Shown: positions 1 through 8,179 of the stretch, piece after piece
How positions within the stretch are numbered: position 1 is the stretch's first letter
Layout of the letters: each line of letters starts with the position of its first letter
NCBI GenBank assembly: GCA_945873065.1
Contig: CAMCBN010000001.1
Coordinates: forward strand, 62,001-126,000
DNA: 64,000 nucleotides
Origin: an uncultured Candidatus Saccharibacteria bacterium
Lineage (GTDB): Bacteria > Patescibacteriota > Saccharimonadia > Saccharimonadales > Saccharimonadaceae
Direction: 5' to 3'
Translations under genes and position numbers: made by a program
The notes under the pieces: model-generated
Databases searched by the model: none
Seen by the model: the letters and a program-made list of their open reading frames with translations, nothing else
Told to the model about the DNA's origin: nothing

Positions 1-182
1 TCTGAACTATCGCTAGTGATAATACCCACCTCTAGCATATTGAGTAATTCACGACGCACTGAATTGATCTGCTCATTGATCAACCGCGTAATCTCACGCA
101 CATAAAACGCCTTCCCCGGATTATTCAAGAAAAGGTGTAACAATTTCACACGCGTTTTTGATCCAAACAATGCATCTATCAT
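1..182 (-). CDS. Winged-helix DNA-binding protein, N-terminal fragment (runs off left edge)
   Basis: The open frame begins at an ATG at position 182 and continues past the window edge. The first 60 residues begin MIDALFGSKTRVKLLHLF and continue with a segment reading FYVREITRLINEQINSVRREL, which has the pattern of a winged helix-turn-helix of the ArsR/MarR-like type that begins with a 'switch' helix followed by the recognition helix. It lies 26 bases downstream of miaA on the same strand, so it may be the last gene of the thrS operon. The ORF track omits it because it is short and cut. The regulated target cannot be told from this fragment. Confidence 0.6.
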   Translation of the reverse strand, partial: MIDALFGSKTRVKLLHLFLNNPGKAFYVREITRLINEQINSVRRELLNMLEVGIITSDSS

Positions 183-208
183 GGTTTTCGCCAACAATGT
201 TTATGGTA

Positions 209-1138
209 TCACACATTGGTAGCTTGCGCGAGTCTGTCTACTATATAATCATACGCCGATTCAAGACGACACCATACAATATCTGGGTTGCGGCGTAACC
301 ATGTGAGTTGCCGTTTCGCGAGATGCCAATCTGCTCGACAAAATAATTCTCGCGCCTGCTGCCGCGTAATAGTCCCTTGTTGTAATTTATGTATAATTGG
401 GTATACGTTTCCGGTCATCGCTTCATTATCCCAGCCATACTGTTGCGCTAGCTTTATTGATTCATACACAACGTTGTCAGAAACTATAAGATTAGCCCTT
501 TGTTCTATACGAGTTCGTAAAATATAACGATCTGTAGTAATTCCAACAATAAATGTATTTTTATCAACATGCTTACGTTTATTGACTTTTGCGCCATTTC
601 TAACTATCGTATTTACAACATAACGCTTGTTGTATTTATTATCTGGCAATGGAATGTTGTTCGTCTGACAATACTCATGTAATTCCGCCAGAGACCAGTT
701 TGATATTCTTTGCATAAGCTTTTTGTTCACAGCTGGAAATTGAAAATCATACACAACCGCATCAACATACAGCCCCGTACCACCGACTAAAAATGGCACA
801 TGTCCGCGATGACGAATTTCTTGGACCTTTCTTTGAGCGTATCGCTGAAAATCAATTACCGTGAATCTCTGACCTGGATCAACGAGATCAAGCCCCCAGT
901 GTGGTACTTTTGCTTGTTCTTCAAAAGTAGGCTTGGCAGTACCTATGTCCATACCACGATAAATAGTGCGCGAATCAGCACAAATGATCTCACCACCACA
1001 CCGCTGAGCCAAGCGAATCGCCAAATCAGTCTTACCACTGGCCGTTGGCCCAACGATAACAATTAACGGTAACACCGTGCGGTCATTTTCATTACGTTTC
1101 ATAGCCATCGACGTTATTTGTTTTGATATGGCCGCCAT
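209..1138 (-). CDS. miaA: tRNA dimethylallyltransferase MiaA
   Basis: MiaA transfers a dimethylallyl group to N6 of A37 in tRNAs that read UNN codons, which stabilises codon pairing. The 309-residue product has the P-loop GPTASGKTDLA near residue 30, the DSRTIYRGMDIGTAKP segment that carries the conserved DS(x)QxY-like and GT-AKP signatures, and a C-terminal WLRRNPDIVW segment. The length matches the family. The first ATG is preceded by GAGGAA at suitable spacing, so I kept it, although in-frame ATGs 11 and 13 codons later are possible. It overlaps the end of the upstream alkyltransferase-like gene by 25 bases, which suggests translational coupling in the thrS operon. Confidence 0.95.
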   Translation of the reverse strand: MAAISKQITSMAMKRNENDRTVLPLIVIVGPTASGKTDLAIRLAQRCGGEIICADSRTIYRGMDIGTAKPTFEEQAKVPHWGLDLVDPGQRFTVIDFQRYAQRKVQEIRHRGHVPFLVGGTGLYVDAVVYDFQFPAVNKKLMQRISNWSLAELHEYCQTNNIPLPDNKYNKRYVVNTIVRNGAKVNKRKHVDKNTFIVGITTDRYILRTRIEQRANLIVSDNVVYESIKLAQQYGWDNEAMTGNVYPIIHKLQQGTITRQQARELFCRADWHLAKRQLTWLRRNPDIVWCRLESAYDYIVDRLAQATNV

Positions 1139-1473
1139 CGTCGTTCCTCAAAATCAATAACTCGATAATCATCACCACAATTAATACCATCCTGCTCAAG
1201 CAGTTGCCGCTGCACCTCCTGTCCACCTGGAAATCCCACTGCCAAACCACCTCTCACATTCACCAACCGGTGCCATGGCAGTTCTTCTGGGCCACCATGC
1301 GCTATACCACCAACTATCCGCGCTGCATATGGGTGACCCGCCATCGCCGCCAGATCACCATACGTAGTCACAGCATTGTCTGGTAACTGCGCCATCAATT
1401 CATATACCCTATCACGTAGACTAGCTATCGGTACCCGTGCGTCATCAATAGTAATTCTTAGCTTTTTCGCCAT
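1114..1473 (-). CDS. Alkyltransferase-like (ATL) protein, MGMT family without the acceptor cysteine
   Basis: The 119-residue protein is a stand-alone DNA-binding domain of the O6-alkylguanine-DNA alkyltransferase family: RVYELMAQLPDNAVTTYGDLA, then the recognition segment ARIVGGIAHGGP and the active-site loop. The usual PCHR motif reads PWHR here (Trp at residue 67), so it cannot accept an alkyl group. Proteins of this kind are known as ATLs; they bind O6-alkylguanine and hand lesions to nucleotide excision repair. It starts 5 bases after thrS and overlaps miaA, so it is carried in a tRNA-biology operon. Whether NER genes exist in this organism cannot be seen here. Confidence 0.9.
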   Translation of the reverse strand: MAKKLRITIDDARVPIASLRDRVYELMAQLPDNAVTTYGDLAAMAGHPYAARIVGGIAHGGPEELPWHRLVNVRGGLAVGFPGGQEVQRQLLEQDGINCGDDYRVIDFEERRWRPYQNK

Positions 1474-1478
1474 AGATT

Positions 1479-3290
1479 TTACGATTCTTTGACATACTCA
1501 GCCAGTTTCGCTAATTCGACTTTACACTCACCAGACTGAGTGCGTATACTCACAACTCGATCAGTCTTATCCTTTGGCCCAACGATAATTTGCATCGGGA
1601 TTTTGGCTACTGTAGCTTCACGAATTTTTTTACCAAGTGATTCATTACGCGTGTCTGTTGTAAATCTTACTTCGTTGTATTTTATAGGTTTCATCAACAC
1701 TACCCCTGATAAAACTGATGTTATTTCATCAACATAATCTTTTACAGTGTCGTTTATGGTCAAAATTCGGACTTGCTCAGGTGCAATCCAGAATGGGAAC
1801 CAGCCCGCTGTATGCTCGATAAAAACACTGAGAAAGCGCTCGATCGAACCCAACAGTGCGCTGTGAATCATTACCGGCCGCACTGCCTTGCCAGACTCAT
1901 CAGTATACTCTAACCCAAACCTTTCTGGTTGAACAAAATCGAGCTGAACTGTTGCCACTTGATGTTCTCGACCGATCGCGTCCGTCGCCATAAAGTCGAT
2001 CTTTGGACCATAAAAGGCTGCCTCGCCTTCCTGCTCGAAATAATCCAAACTTTTCGCTACTACCGCCGCCTTGAGCTGCGCTTGGGCAGACTGCCACAGT
2101 TCAGGTGCGCCGAGATAGCCCTCGCTATCATCGCGATAACTCAAACGGACGCGCAGCTTCATCCCTACAATACGATATAATTCCTGCGCACATGCCAGCA
2201 AGTTATTAATTTCTTGCTCGATTTGATCTGGCCGGCAAAAAACATGACTATCATCTTGTGTTAGCGATCGTACACGACTCAAGCCACCCAGCTCGCCTGT
2301 TTTTTCATCACGATAGTCCGTAGTCGTTTCTAGGTAGCGCACCGGCATATCGCGATAGCTACGTGGCTGCGAAGCGAAAATCTGCGTATGATGCGGACAA
2401 TTCATCGGCTTAAGCGCCATCTGGTCGCTCGTCTCCTGGCTTTTCACCAGGAACAATTCCTCACCGAATTTCGCCCAATGGCCCGATGTCTCATATAAAT
2501 CTTTCTTAGTAATATGCGGCGTCCAAACTTTCTGGAATCCATATTTCGCACGCAACTCGTTTGATAATTGCGCAGCTTTATCACGCAAAATCGTACCTCG
2601 CGGCGTAAACAGCGGTAACCCAACACCAACCAGTGGTGACATCGTGTATAAATCGAGCTCTTTACCCAATCTGCGGTGATCGTGTTTTTTCGCCTCTTCC
2701 AACATCTGTAAATATTCATCTAACTCCTGCTGCGAAGCAAACGCTACCCCGTACAAGCGCTGCATTTGCGGTTTATGCTCATCACCACGCCAATATGCAC
2801 CAGCTACGCGCATCAGCTTGAATGCGCCAACCTGCCCAGTGCTTTCAACATGCCCACCACGGCACAAATCGGTATAATCACCTTGTGAATACAAAGATAC
2901 TGTATTCACCATACTATCACCCTCGCCAGCCACACCCAGCTCTTCGCCAGCTAGCTCTTTGGCGACAGTAGTACCCGAACGCTTCAAGTCATTCAGCAAC
3001 TCAATCTTGTATGGCTGATCATTCTCTTGTGCCCATGCCAATGCCTCATCCACTGACACATCCTTGCGTATAAACGGCAAATCACGCCTAACGATACGAC
3101 GCATCTCCTTCTCGATTCGTTTAAAATCAGATTCCGAGATCGTTATGTCACCAAGGTCGATATCATAGTAGAACCCATTATCAATCGCTGGCCCTACACC
3201 AAATTTTGCCTCCGGCCACAAATGCTGCACCGCTTGGGCCATAATATGAGCTAGACTATGACGCATAGATTTTAACTGATCATCATTCAT
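1479..3290 (-). CDS. thrS: Threonyl-tRNA synthetase, lacking the N-terminal TGS domain
   Basis: Class II synthetase that charges tRNA-Thr. The 603-residue protein begins directly in the editing domain with HSLAH (HxxxH) near residue 12 and CRGGH near residue 145. The catalytic core follows from about residue 240, with the zinc ligands recognisable in MNCPHH, DDSHVF and HSALLGS, and motif 2 around YRDEKTGELGGLSRVRS. The anticodon-binding domain occupies about the last 100 residues. The TGS domain seen in the roughly 640-residue bacterial enzyme is missing. The ATG has a strong AAAGGAGG site 6 bases upstream. A hairpin (3306-3335) and an attenuator-like leader precede it. It is the first gene of an operon with the ATL gene and miaA. 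Confidence 0.97.
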   Translation of the reverse strand: MNDDQLKSMRHSLAHIMAQAVQHLWPEAKFGVGPAIDNGFYYDIDLGDITISESDFKRIEKEMRRIVRRDLPFIRKDVSVDEALAWAQENDQPYKIELLNDLKRSGTTVAKELAGEELGVAGEGDSMVNTVSLYSQGDYTDLCRGGHVESTGQVGAFKLMRVAGAYWRGDEHKPQMQRLYGVAFASQQELDEYLQMLEEAKKHDHRRLGKELDLYTMSPLVGVGLPLFTPRGTILRDKAAQLSNELRAKYGFQKVWTPHITKKDLYETSGHWAKFGEELFLVKSQETSDQMALKPMNCPHHTQIFASQPRSYRDMPVRYLETTTDYRDEKTGELGGLSRVRSLTQDDSHVFCRPDQIEQEINNLLACAQELYRIVGMKLRVRLSYRDDSEGYLGAPELWQSAQAQLKAAVVAKSLDYFEQEGEAAFYGPKIDFMATDAIGREHQVATVQLDFVQPERFGLEYTDESGKAVRPVMIHSALLGSIERFLSVFIEHTAGWFPFWIAPEQVRILTINDTVKDYVDEITSVLSGVVLMKPIKYNEVRFTTDTRNESLGKKIREATVAKIPMQIIVGPKDKTDRVVSIRTQSGECKVELAKLAEYVKES

Positions 3291-3352
3291 AACGAACCTC
3301 CTTTAGGTCGGCAGCCGATTATCGCGTCACCGACCACCAAATTTTAATATAA

Positions 3353-3388
3353 ATACAAAAAGCACGCAATCGCCTCTCACGTGCGTGC
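3353..3388 (-). terminator. Intrinsic terminator inside the thrS leader
   Basis: The arms GCACGCA and TGCGTGC form a perfect 7-bp stem, extendable by G-U/A-U pairs, followed on the minus strand by TTTTT. It lies between the T-box-like core and the thrS ribosome binding site, where an attenuator terminator is expected. Confidence 0.85.
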
Positions 3389-3506
3389 CTCGGTCCTGAA
3401 AGATCAGGAGGTTCCACCTCGGCTATTACTCTTGCTCCGGCTGATATCGTGCGCCGCAACCGCTTCCACGTAAGCTCGAGAGATGGTTAGACTCTGTCAC
3501 TGCTTA
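3353..3506 (-). promoter_or_regulatory. Probable threonyl T-box attenuator leader of thrS
   Basis: On the minus strand the leader contains GGTGGAACC (complement of 3410-3418), which is the core of the T-box sequence. It folds as a T-box antiterminator: a lower helix GCCGAGG/CCGAGGC with a tandem G-A mismatch, the 7-nt bulge TGGAACC, and an upper helix TCCTGA-TCTT-TCAGGA. The bulge bases TGGA are complementary to TCCA, the 3' end of the tRNA-Thr encoded at 8180-8255. The 3' strand of the lower helix overlaps the following terminator, so the two folds exclude each other. The 5' part can form a short stem exposing an ACC (Thr) triplet in a loop, but I could not place a canonical Stem I with confidence. 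Confidence 0.65.
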
Positions 3507-3512
3507 TACTCT

Positions 3513-3541
3513 ATTGTATACCGCACCAGACACTGTGGCAA
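3513..3541 (-). promoter_or_regulatory. Promoter of the thrS leader
   Basis: TTGCCA (-35) and TACAAT (-10) are separated by 17 bases on the minus strand. This places the transcript start near 3506, giving a leader of about 215 nt before thrS. Confidence 0.6.
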
Positions 3542-3640
3542 TCTTACCATGTGTTATAATAAGTATAAGTGGACACTTATCAGCCTACCAAATTGGCTCT
3601 GCTTGTATCGAGAAACTTTCGATATTATTTTTCGGCTGTC

Positions 3641-3669
3641 TTGCCCTACTCATATTATTCTGTTACAAT
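3641..3669 (+). promoter_or_regulatory. Promoter of tRNA-Val
   Basis: TTGCCC and TACAAT are spaced by 17 bases and end 9 bases before the tRNA 5' end. Confidence 0.6.
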
Positions 3670-3678
3670 GTGGGGCAC

Positions 3679-3755
3679 GGGCGATTAGCTCATTTGGCTA
3701 GAGCGCTTCATTGACGTTGAAGAGGTGAGAGGTTCGAATCCTCTATTGCCCACCA
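3679..3755 (+). tRNA. tRNA-Val (anticodon GAC)
   Basis: A complete cloverleaf is visible: acceptor GGGCGAT/ATTGCCC, D-stem GCTC/GAGC, anticodon stem CTTCA/TGAAG with loop TTGACGT (anticodon GAC), T-arm AGAGG-TTCGAAT-CCTCT, discriminator A and an encoded CCA. It has its own promoter and is followed by a terminator, so it is a single-gene unit. Confidence 0.97.
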
Positions 3756-3764
3756 GGATTGATC

Positions 3765-3790
3765 AGTGCCACAAATATTGTGGCACTTTT
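3765..3790 (+). terminator. Terminator after tRNA-Val
   Basis: AGTGCCACAA and TTGTGGCACT form a perfect 10-bp stem with a 3-base loop, followed by TTT. Confidence 0.9.
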
Positions 3791-3885
3791 ATATGACACT
3801 ATATACTTATAATGAAATCATTCATACCATATTTTTCGATAGTCTAGACATCTAGTTACTCGCCCGCACCTCTGATACCACCCAC

Positions 3886-3914
3886 TTGCAAACAACAAGT
3901 ACTCCTGCTATGCT
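3886..3914 (+). promoter_or_regulatory. Promoter immediately abutting the HxlR gene
   Basis: TTGCAA and TATGCT are separated by 17 bases. The -10 hexamer ends 6 bases before the ATG, so the predicted transcript starts at or next to the start codon (leaderless). Confidence 0.55.
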
Positions 3915-3920
3915 AACGGT

Positions 3921-4382
3921 ATGACCCGCCGCATGACTCGACGATCTTCCTGTCCGATTAGCTTTGGGCTAGATATTTTTGGCGACGCCTGGACGCTTAT
4001 TGTTATGCGCGACATTCTTTTGTTCGGTCGCCGCTATTTCCGTGAATTTGCCCGCGACGAACACATCGCTACTAATATCCTATCCGACCGCTTAGCGCGC
4101 CTTGAAGCAACAGGCCTGCTCGACAAACGACAAGATGAACGACAACGAAATCAATTCATATACTCACCCACCGAAGCTGGCTGGAATCTTTTGCCCGTCG
4201 TCATTGAGCTGCTTTTTTGGGGTGCGACTCACGACCCTTATTCGCCAGTTAGCCGCGACTATGCTATTCGCATACCATACGAGAAGGAATTTTTGATTCA
4301 AGAAATAAGCCTCGCCGCACGCGCTGGTACGTTCACCAATTATTATCACTCTGTCATGGGCGTACCGACAGACGCCCACTAA
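3921..4382 (+). CDS. HxlR-family transcriptional regulator
   Basis: The 153-residue protein is a winged-helix regulator of the HxlR family. The diagnostic start of the domain is SCPISFGLDIFGDAW with Cys12, followed by TLIVMRDILLFGRRYF, the recognition helix region NILSDRLARLEATGLL and the wing with RQRNQFIYSPTEAG. HxlR proteins usually sense redox or electrophiles through this cysteine or bind aromatic ligands. The C-terminus is about 40 residues longer than the minimal domain. It stands alone between tRNA-Val and a gene-poor stretch, so its targets are not evident from context. No Shine-Dalgarno site is present; the promoter suggests a leaderless mRNA. Confidence 0.9.
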   Translation: MTRRMTRRSSCPISFGLDIFGDAWTLIVMRDILLFGRRYFREFARDEHIATNILSDRLARLEATGLLDKRQDERQRNQFIYSPTEAGWNLLPVVIELLFWGATHDPYSPVSRDYAIRIPYEKEFLIQEISLAARAGTFTNYYHSVMGVPTDAH

Positions 4383-5293
4383 TCATCTACGCGACAGCAC
4401 ATATATTTTACTTGCTAAAGCAATCACCCGTCTCAATATTTTCACAATACACACCAACGGGATTAGTTTTTCAGGTATGATATATTTGTGAATATTTATG
4501 GTGAATATTTATGACAATCTCTCTTATTATACTAATCGCTTCGTATCTATCCTTTCGATGTAATTTCTCCATCAGCCTCTATCTTGGAATCTATCGACAC
4601 CACCTCCCCATGACGAGCCTTACCTTATCCCCATCTCGATTTTAGTTTTCCACATCACATATCGTCGTATTTTCGCTTCGTGTATTCACCTGGTGATATA
4701 TTCTGGTAGATAATTTTATTTGACTTTTATGTATTTTATGTTTTGATGATGATACCTTTTCTAGCTCTGTTACGTAACCACCGCGCGCCCAGACCGCCTG
4801 ATCATCGCTCTCCTTTTGGTTCTTGATCGACATAACGAGAAAAGACCGCGCATAAAATAGAGCCAACGAATGCGAATGCAAAAGCCGCAAAAAAAGGAGA
4901 CACAAAAATGGTATGGTCACACATACCATCCAAAAGGCTACACTTATAAATTTATCTTGCTACACTGTAGACACACTAGTATCGGTGCCTGCTGGCTCTA
5001 ATCGTAGACTTTCCACCCGCTCTCCGATCTCCGGCTGCGATTCGGGGCTCAACACTAAGCTGGTATACCCCAAGTCACGAGAAAGCCCAAGTAGCTCGCC
5101 ATCGTCATACTTTATCAACTCTCCAAGAGTCGGATATCTTGCTATATATTCCATCTTAGAGCTACTTGGTCACTGTACAATCTTGTCTAAAAATCCATAA
5201 TACTACCTATTATAGTTTGCATCTTCATCAAACGGGCGGGATACACCCTTTTCGGCAATGATCGATCAAGAACGTTTGACTGATCCAGTAGGG
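4383..5293. other. Gene-poor stretch of about 900 bases
   Basis: No convincing full gene is seen. It contains a tandem 13-base direct repeat (GTGAATATTTATG twice, 4488-4513), low-complexity AT-rich sequence, and two weak minus-strand ORFs. The one at 4642-4929 includes AVWARGGYV, faintly like the conserved tail of IS200-type transposases, but the rest does not support this. The other (4960-5154) is listed separately. This may be a decayed region. Confidence 0.5.
4960..5154 (-). CDS. Possible small hypothetical protein
   Basis: The 64-residue ORF (start MEYIARYPTLGELIKYDDG) has a balanced, protein-like composition with charged and hydrophobic residues alternating, unlike the random ORFs around it. 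No ribosome binding site precedes its ATG, and no family is recognised. It could equally be a fragment of a broken gene. It lies between the HxlR gene and the GNAT gene. Confidence 0.25.
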   Translation of the reverse strand: MEYIARYPTLGELIKYDDGELLGLSRDLGYTSLVLSPESQPEIGERVESLRLEPAGTDTSVSTV

Positions 5294-5962
5294 CTACGCC
5301 AGCTCCACATTCTCCCGCGCCCATATGAGCGCCGCCTGCGTTTTGGCGCGCGCTTCGATATTTCGACGCGGCGGACGATCATTACCCCACCACTGACGCC
5401 ACGCCCAATCGGCCGGATTCAGGCATTCAAAGCAATCCAGATGGATCAGTTCGCCATTCACAAATTTCTCATTACGCTCGGTATAAACATAGGTATAGCC
5501 GCTCCGCTCCAGCGCCTTACGGCTGCCAATATTTGGCTGCAGCACCGCTGACTTAATCCGGTGCAGCCCCATCTGCTCAAACGCCCACAATGTCCGCGCC
5601 TTATGACAAGCACTAGCAATCCCCTGTCCCCAATAATTTTTATCAAAAATTATTGACCCGCTCACCGCTTGATGAATGTGTTTATTAGTAGAGATATGCG
5701 TCAATGAGCTACTACCAATCAACTTTCGTTTCTCACTCTCAACTGCCCAAATCCCCCAAACGCACGAAGATTTGTCTTTTATCATCGCATCATACCACTC
5801 TTCCTCGGTCTCTTTGGTTTCAACATGGTCAGCAACGTACTGCGAAATTGAGTGCTGCTCAAAACCCTTGACAAATAGTACCGCCTCCTCGCGCGTAAAC
5901 GGCGCCAGCTCAATATTTAGCCCTTTGTCAGTCGTTAATTTCATCACCCTGCTTAATGCCAT
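5294..5962 (-). CDS. GNAT-family N-acetyltransferase (RimJ/RimL-like)
   Basis: The 222-residue protein has a GNAT fold recognisable from the acetyl-CoA pyrophosphate-binding segment YWGQGIASACHKARTLWAFE around residues 125-145 and the following beta-strand and helix with RIKSAVLQPNIGSRKALERSGY. Order and spacing match the RimJ/RimL group that acetylates ribosomal protein N-termini, but many members modify small molecules or antibiotics, so the substrate is open. The ATG follows GGGAAGGAGCACGT, a good ribosome binding site. The C-terminal 30 residues after the GNAT core are unusual (many Arg/Trp). It is a single gene with a separate promoter region. Confidence 0.85.
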   Translation of the reverse strand: MALSRVMKLTTDKGLNIELAPFTREEAVLFVKGFEQHSISQYVADHVETKETEEEWYDAMIKDKSSCVWGIWAVESEKRKLIGSSSLTHISTNKHIHQAVSGSIIFDKNYWGQGIASACHKARTLWAFEQMGLHRIKSAVLQPNIGSRKALERSGYTYVYTERNEKFVNGELIHLDCFECLNPADWAWRQWWGNDRPPRRNIEARAKTQAALIWARENVELA

Positions 5963-6024
5963 ACGTGCTCCTTCCCGTGCGTATCAATAATACTTATAAT
6001 ACACAACTGCGCTCTATTATCACA

Positions 6025-6053
6025 AATAGCCTCCAGGTCTCCCGGAGGTTATT
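6025..6053 (-). terminator. Terminator downstream of the glycosyltransferase operon
   Basis: AATAGCCTCC and GGAGGTTATT form a nearly perfect stem. It sits just after the stop codon of the GT2 gene and upstream of the GNAT gene's start region. T-tracts are weak. Confidence 0.55.
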
Positions 6054-6077
6054 TATTATCTACAGCTAGTTCATACG

Positions 6078-7796
6078 CTATTTACGCTTACCAAAGAGAC
6101 CGAAGAATTTTCGAGGTTCTTTCGACTGTTGCCGCGCCCGATCGCGCGAGTCAACAGTAGCCTTGACTGTCACATCGAATTTATCAAGGTAGCGCCCAAG
6201 GGCTAGGTGAGTCTGTGCATTAAAGGCACCGATAGCACTAAAGCAAATTGATGTCACCGGCATCAAAAACCATTGCAGTACCATCCATACTGTACGTCGA
6301 CGCTTATAGCGATCAGGGCGTGGTGGCAACATCTTGAGCATCAGGAATACCGTGACAAAAATACCGATCATCGCGAGCCGTTGTAAATTACTGACAATCT
6401 CGGGCAGCAGGTGGACCGCATAACTACGCGACGATTGGCTATTGAGAAGTAGCGGCACCCACCCACCGAACGTCACCATAAACGCCATCGAGGCTAATGT
6501 CACATGCCCATCTAGCAATCGTACAAACCTAGCGAACAACTCGGCAAACGGCACCGTACGATGACGCGTAAACAACCTCACCGCCACGTACGGTATATCC
6601 GAAACGCCGTATCCCCATCGTCGCAACTGCTTGAACTGCGCGACCACTGTACCCCAAAACGTATTATCCATCACCGCATCCTGGTAGACGGGAATATGGA
6701 TCGGCAATACATTATAATCTCCGCCAAAGTAAAAATAACTCCTCCAATACTGGTGACCATCCTCGACTATACTACGTGTACTCCAAAAACCCATCTCGAC
6801 TAACGCATCCATCGGCTGAGAATGTGCAGCAAAATTACGCAACGTGTGTGGCCGCATACTACTAATGATCGTCCAAAACGAGTTACCTGTCGCGATCACC
6901 CGCATCGGCGCTGGTGCGTCCCAAATATTGCCAAAATACAGCGCCACTGGCTGATACGACAGTCGCTTGCGCTCAGGATGAACAATATATTCATATGCTA
7001 CATAATCGAAATAACCGGGGTGCGGACGATTGTCACTATCTAATGTTGTGATCATCACACGATCATAAGTAATACCTTGTTCGTCGCAATATGCCTGCAT
7101 TTTTTTGCCAGCATAGGTAATATTACCACCCTTACCGACCACCTCGTCGGGTAAGTTTTTGGGGTGTTTAATAGCGTGAAAACTATGGAAGACATCACCA
7201 TACTCTTTCTTCAAGCGAGCTGCGGTCTTAGCGATACCTGCACCACCTCGTTCCTCGTAAGTCAAAACCAGAATGATTTGCTGATTGTTATATGTAGTCG
7301 CCTTGACCGATTCAATCGTGGGTTGGATAACATCATAAGATTCGTTGTAGGCAGCGATAATAACCATCTGATAAAGCTGCGATGGCTTCGGGAAAGTCTC
7401 CGGGCTAGCTGCAGCCAAACGGAGATTATTGTAGTGCTCTTGAATATGAAATTCTGTTTGACGCCCTGGCAGCCGCAATCGCGACACATTAGGTGCCGTA
7501 AGCGCAGCATAGCTAGCAACTGGATCCTCAAGCTGCTCGAGCCGATTACGCCAATCGACAGCTTGAGCACGCACCATATGACGGTGCCCTGTGATAGTTC
7601 GATAGGCGATCCCGACCGACCGCACAATCGTACTCATTACTACTACCAATAAATAAATAGAAGCCCACAGTGGCTGAATAAACGACAAAATAATCAATAC
7701 CGCTATCACGCTATAGCTAATAAAAGCTGGCACGATCTCAAAAAAACGATACAACTTGCTACGTTTACCTAGGGGTAGTTCTAAATCATTCATCAT
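6078..7796 (-). CDS. Membrane glycosyltransferase, family GT2
   Basis: The 572-residue protein has two N-terminal membrane spans (about residues 20-60), a cytosolic GT2 domain with VIIAAYNES near 145, the metal-binding DSD at 253-255, an ED-containing acceptor segment (STRSIVEDGHQYW), and QLRRWGYG near 390 resembling the QxxRW motif of processive enzymes. Further spans follow near 420-540, and the tail is basic. This layout matches polysaccharide synthases that extrude the product. It overlaps the upstream small membrane gene by ATGA, so the two are translationally coupled. The sugar cannot be told from sequence; a surface polysaccharide is likely. Confidence 0.85.
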   Translation of the reverse strand: MMNDLELPLGKRSKLYRFFEIVPAFISYSVIAVLIILSFIQPLWASIYLLVVVMSTIVRSVGIAYRTITGHRHMVRAQAVDWRNRLEQLEDPVASYAALTAPNVSRLRLPGRQTEFHIQEHYNNLRLAAASPETFPKPSQLYQMVIIAAYNESYDVIQPTIESVKATTYNNQQIILVLTYEERGGAGIAKTAARLKKEYGDVFHSFHAIKHPKNLPDEVVGKGGNITYAGKKMQAYCDEQGITYDRVMITTLDSDNRPHPGYFDYVAYEYIVHPERKRLSYQPVALYFGNIWDAPAPMRVIATGNSFWTIISSMRPHTLRNFAAHSQPMDALVEMGFWSTRSIVEDGHQYWRSYFYFGGDYNVLPIHIPVYQDAVMDNTFWGTVVAQFKQLRRWGYGVSDIPYVAVRLFTRHRTVPFAELFARFVRLLDGHVTLASMAFMVTFGGWVPLLLNSQSSRSYAVHLLPEIVSNLQRLAMIGIFVTVFLMLKMLPPRPDRYKRRRTVWMVLQWFLMPVTSICFSAIGAFNAQTHLALGRYLDKFDVTVKATVDSRDRARQQSKEPRKFFGLFGKRK

Positions 7797-8170
7797 CGAT
7801 ACGCCAGGTGCATAATTGCTAATCCATACGAAGCAGCGATCAGCAGCACCATAACTGCCACTACCCCGATACCCAAAGCTGTTTGGCGTCGCTGTAGCCC
7901 ATAAAACTTCAGCATCAACCCGCCATGTATCAGCGTCGAGACAATCCCAAATAGCACAAATGATACCAGATAATACCAGTGGTCCTTATAAAAATGTGCC
8001 TCACCAAAGGCAGTGTAGCGCACGTAAACCTGTACGTCGCGCACCTGTAGGGTGAATACCATGACCAATGTATATATAATCCCTACAAGAAACACACCGA
8101 CCAGCGCCAGTAAAAACGGGCGGTCAGCAACCACATTGCGAGATAGTGTACGCAAGGAATCTTTTTTCAT
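7793..8170 (-). CDS. Small membrane protein coupled to the GT2 gene
   Basis: The protein is about 125 residues with three hydrophobic segments (about residues 20-45, 65-90 and 98-122 of the ORF). I set the start at the ATG (MKKDSLRT) rather than the TTG shown by the ORF track, because the TTG abuts the CCA end of tRNA-Thr. No family is recognised. It shares an ATGA overlap with the glycosyltransferase and probably partners it in the membrane. The ATG lies only 9 bases after the tRNA 3' end, and no ribosome binding site fits in between, so the mRNA may arise by tRNA 3' processing. Confidence 0.75.
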   Translation of the reverse strand: MKKDSLRTLSRNVVADRPFLLALVGVFLVGIIYTLVMVFTLQVRDVQVYVRYTAFGEAHFYKDHWYYLVSFVLFGIVSTLIHGGLMLKFYGLQRRQTALGIGVVAVMVLLIAASYGLAIMHLAYR

Positions 8171-8179
8171 AAACAACAA

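Noticed and set aside
3483-3714. Plus-strand ORFs of 72 and 66 aa over the thrS leader and tRNA-Val
   Set aside because: They cover the leader, the tRNA promoter and part of the tRNA, and have no ribosome binding site.
4642-4929. Possible IS200-type transposase relic (AVWARGGYV)
   Set aside because: Only a few residues resemble TnpA; no HUH motif, catalytic Tyr or ends.
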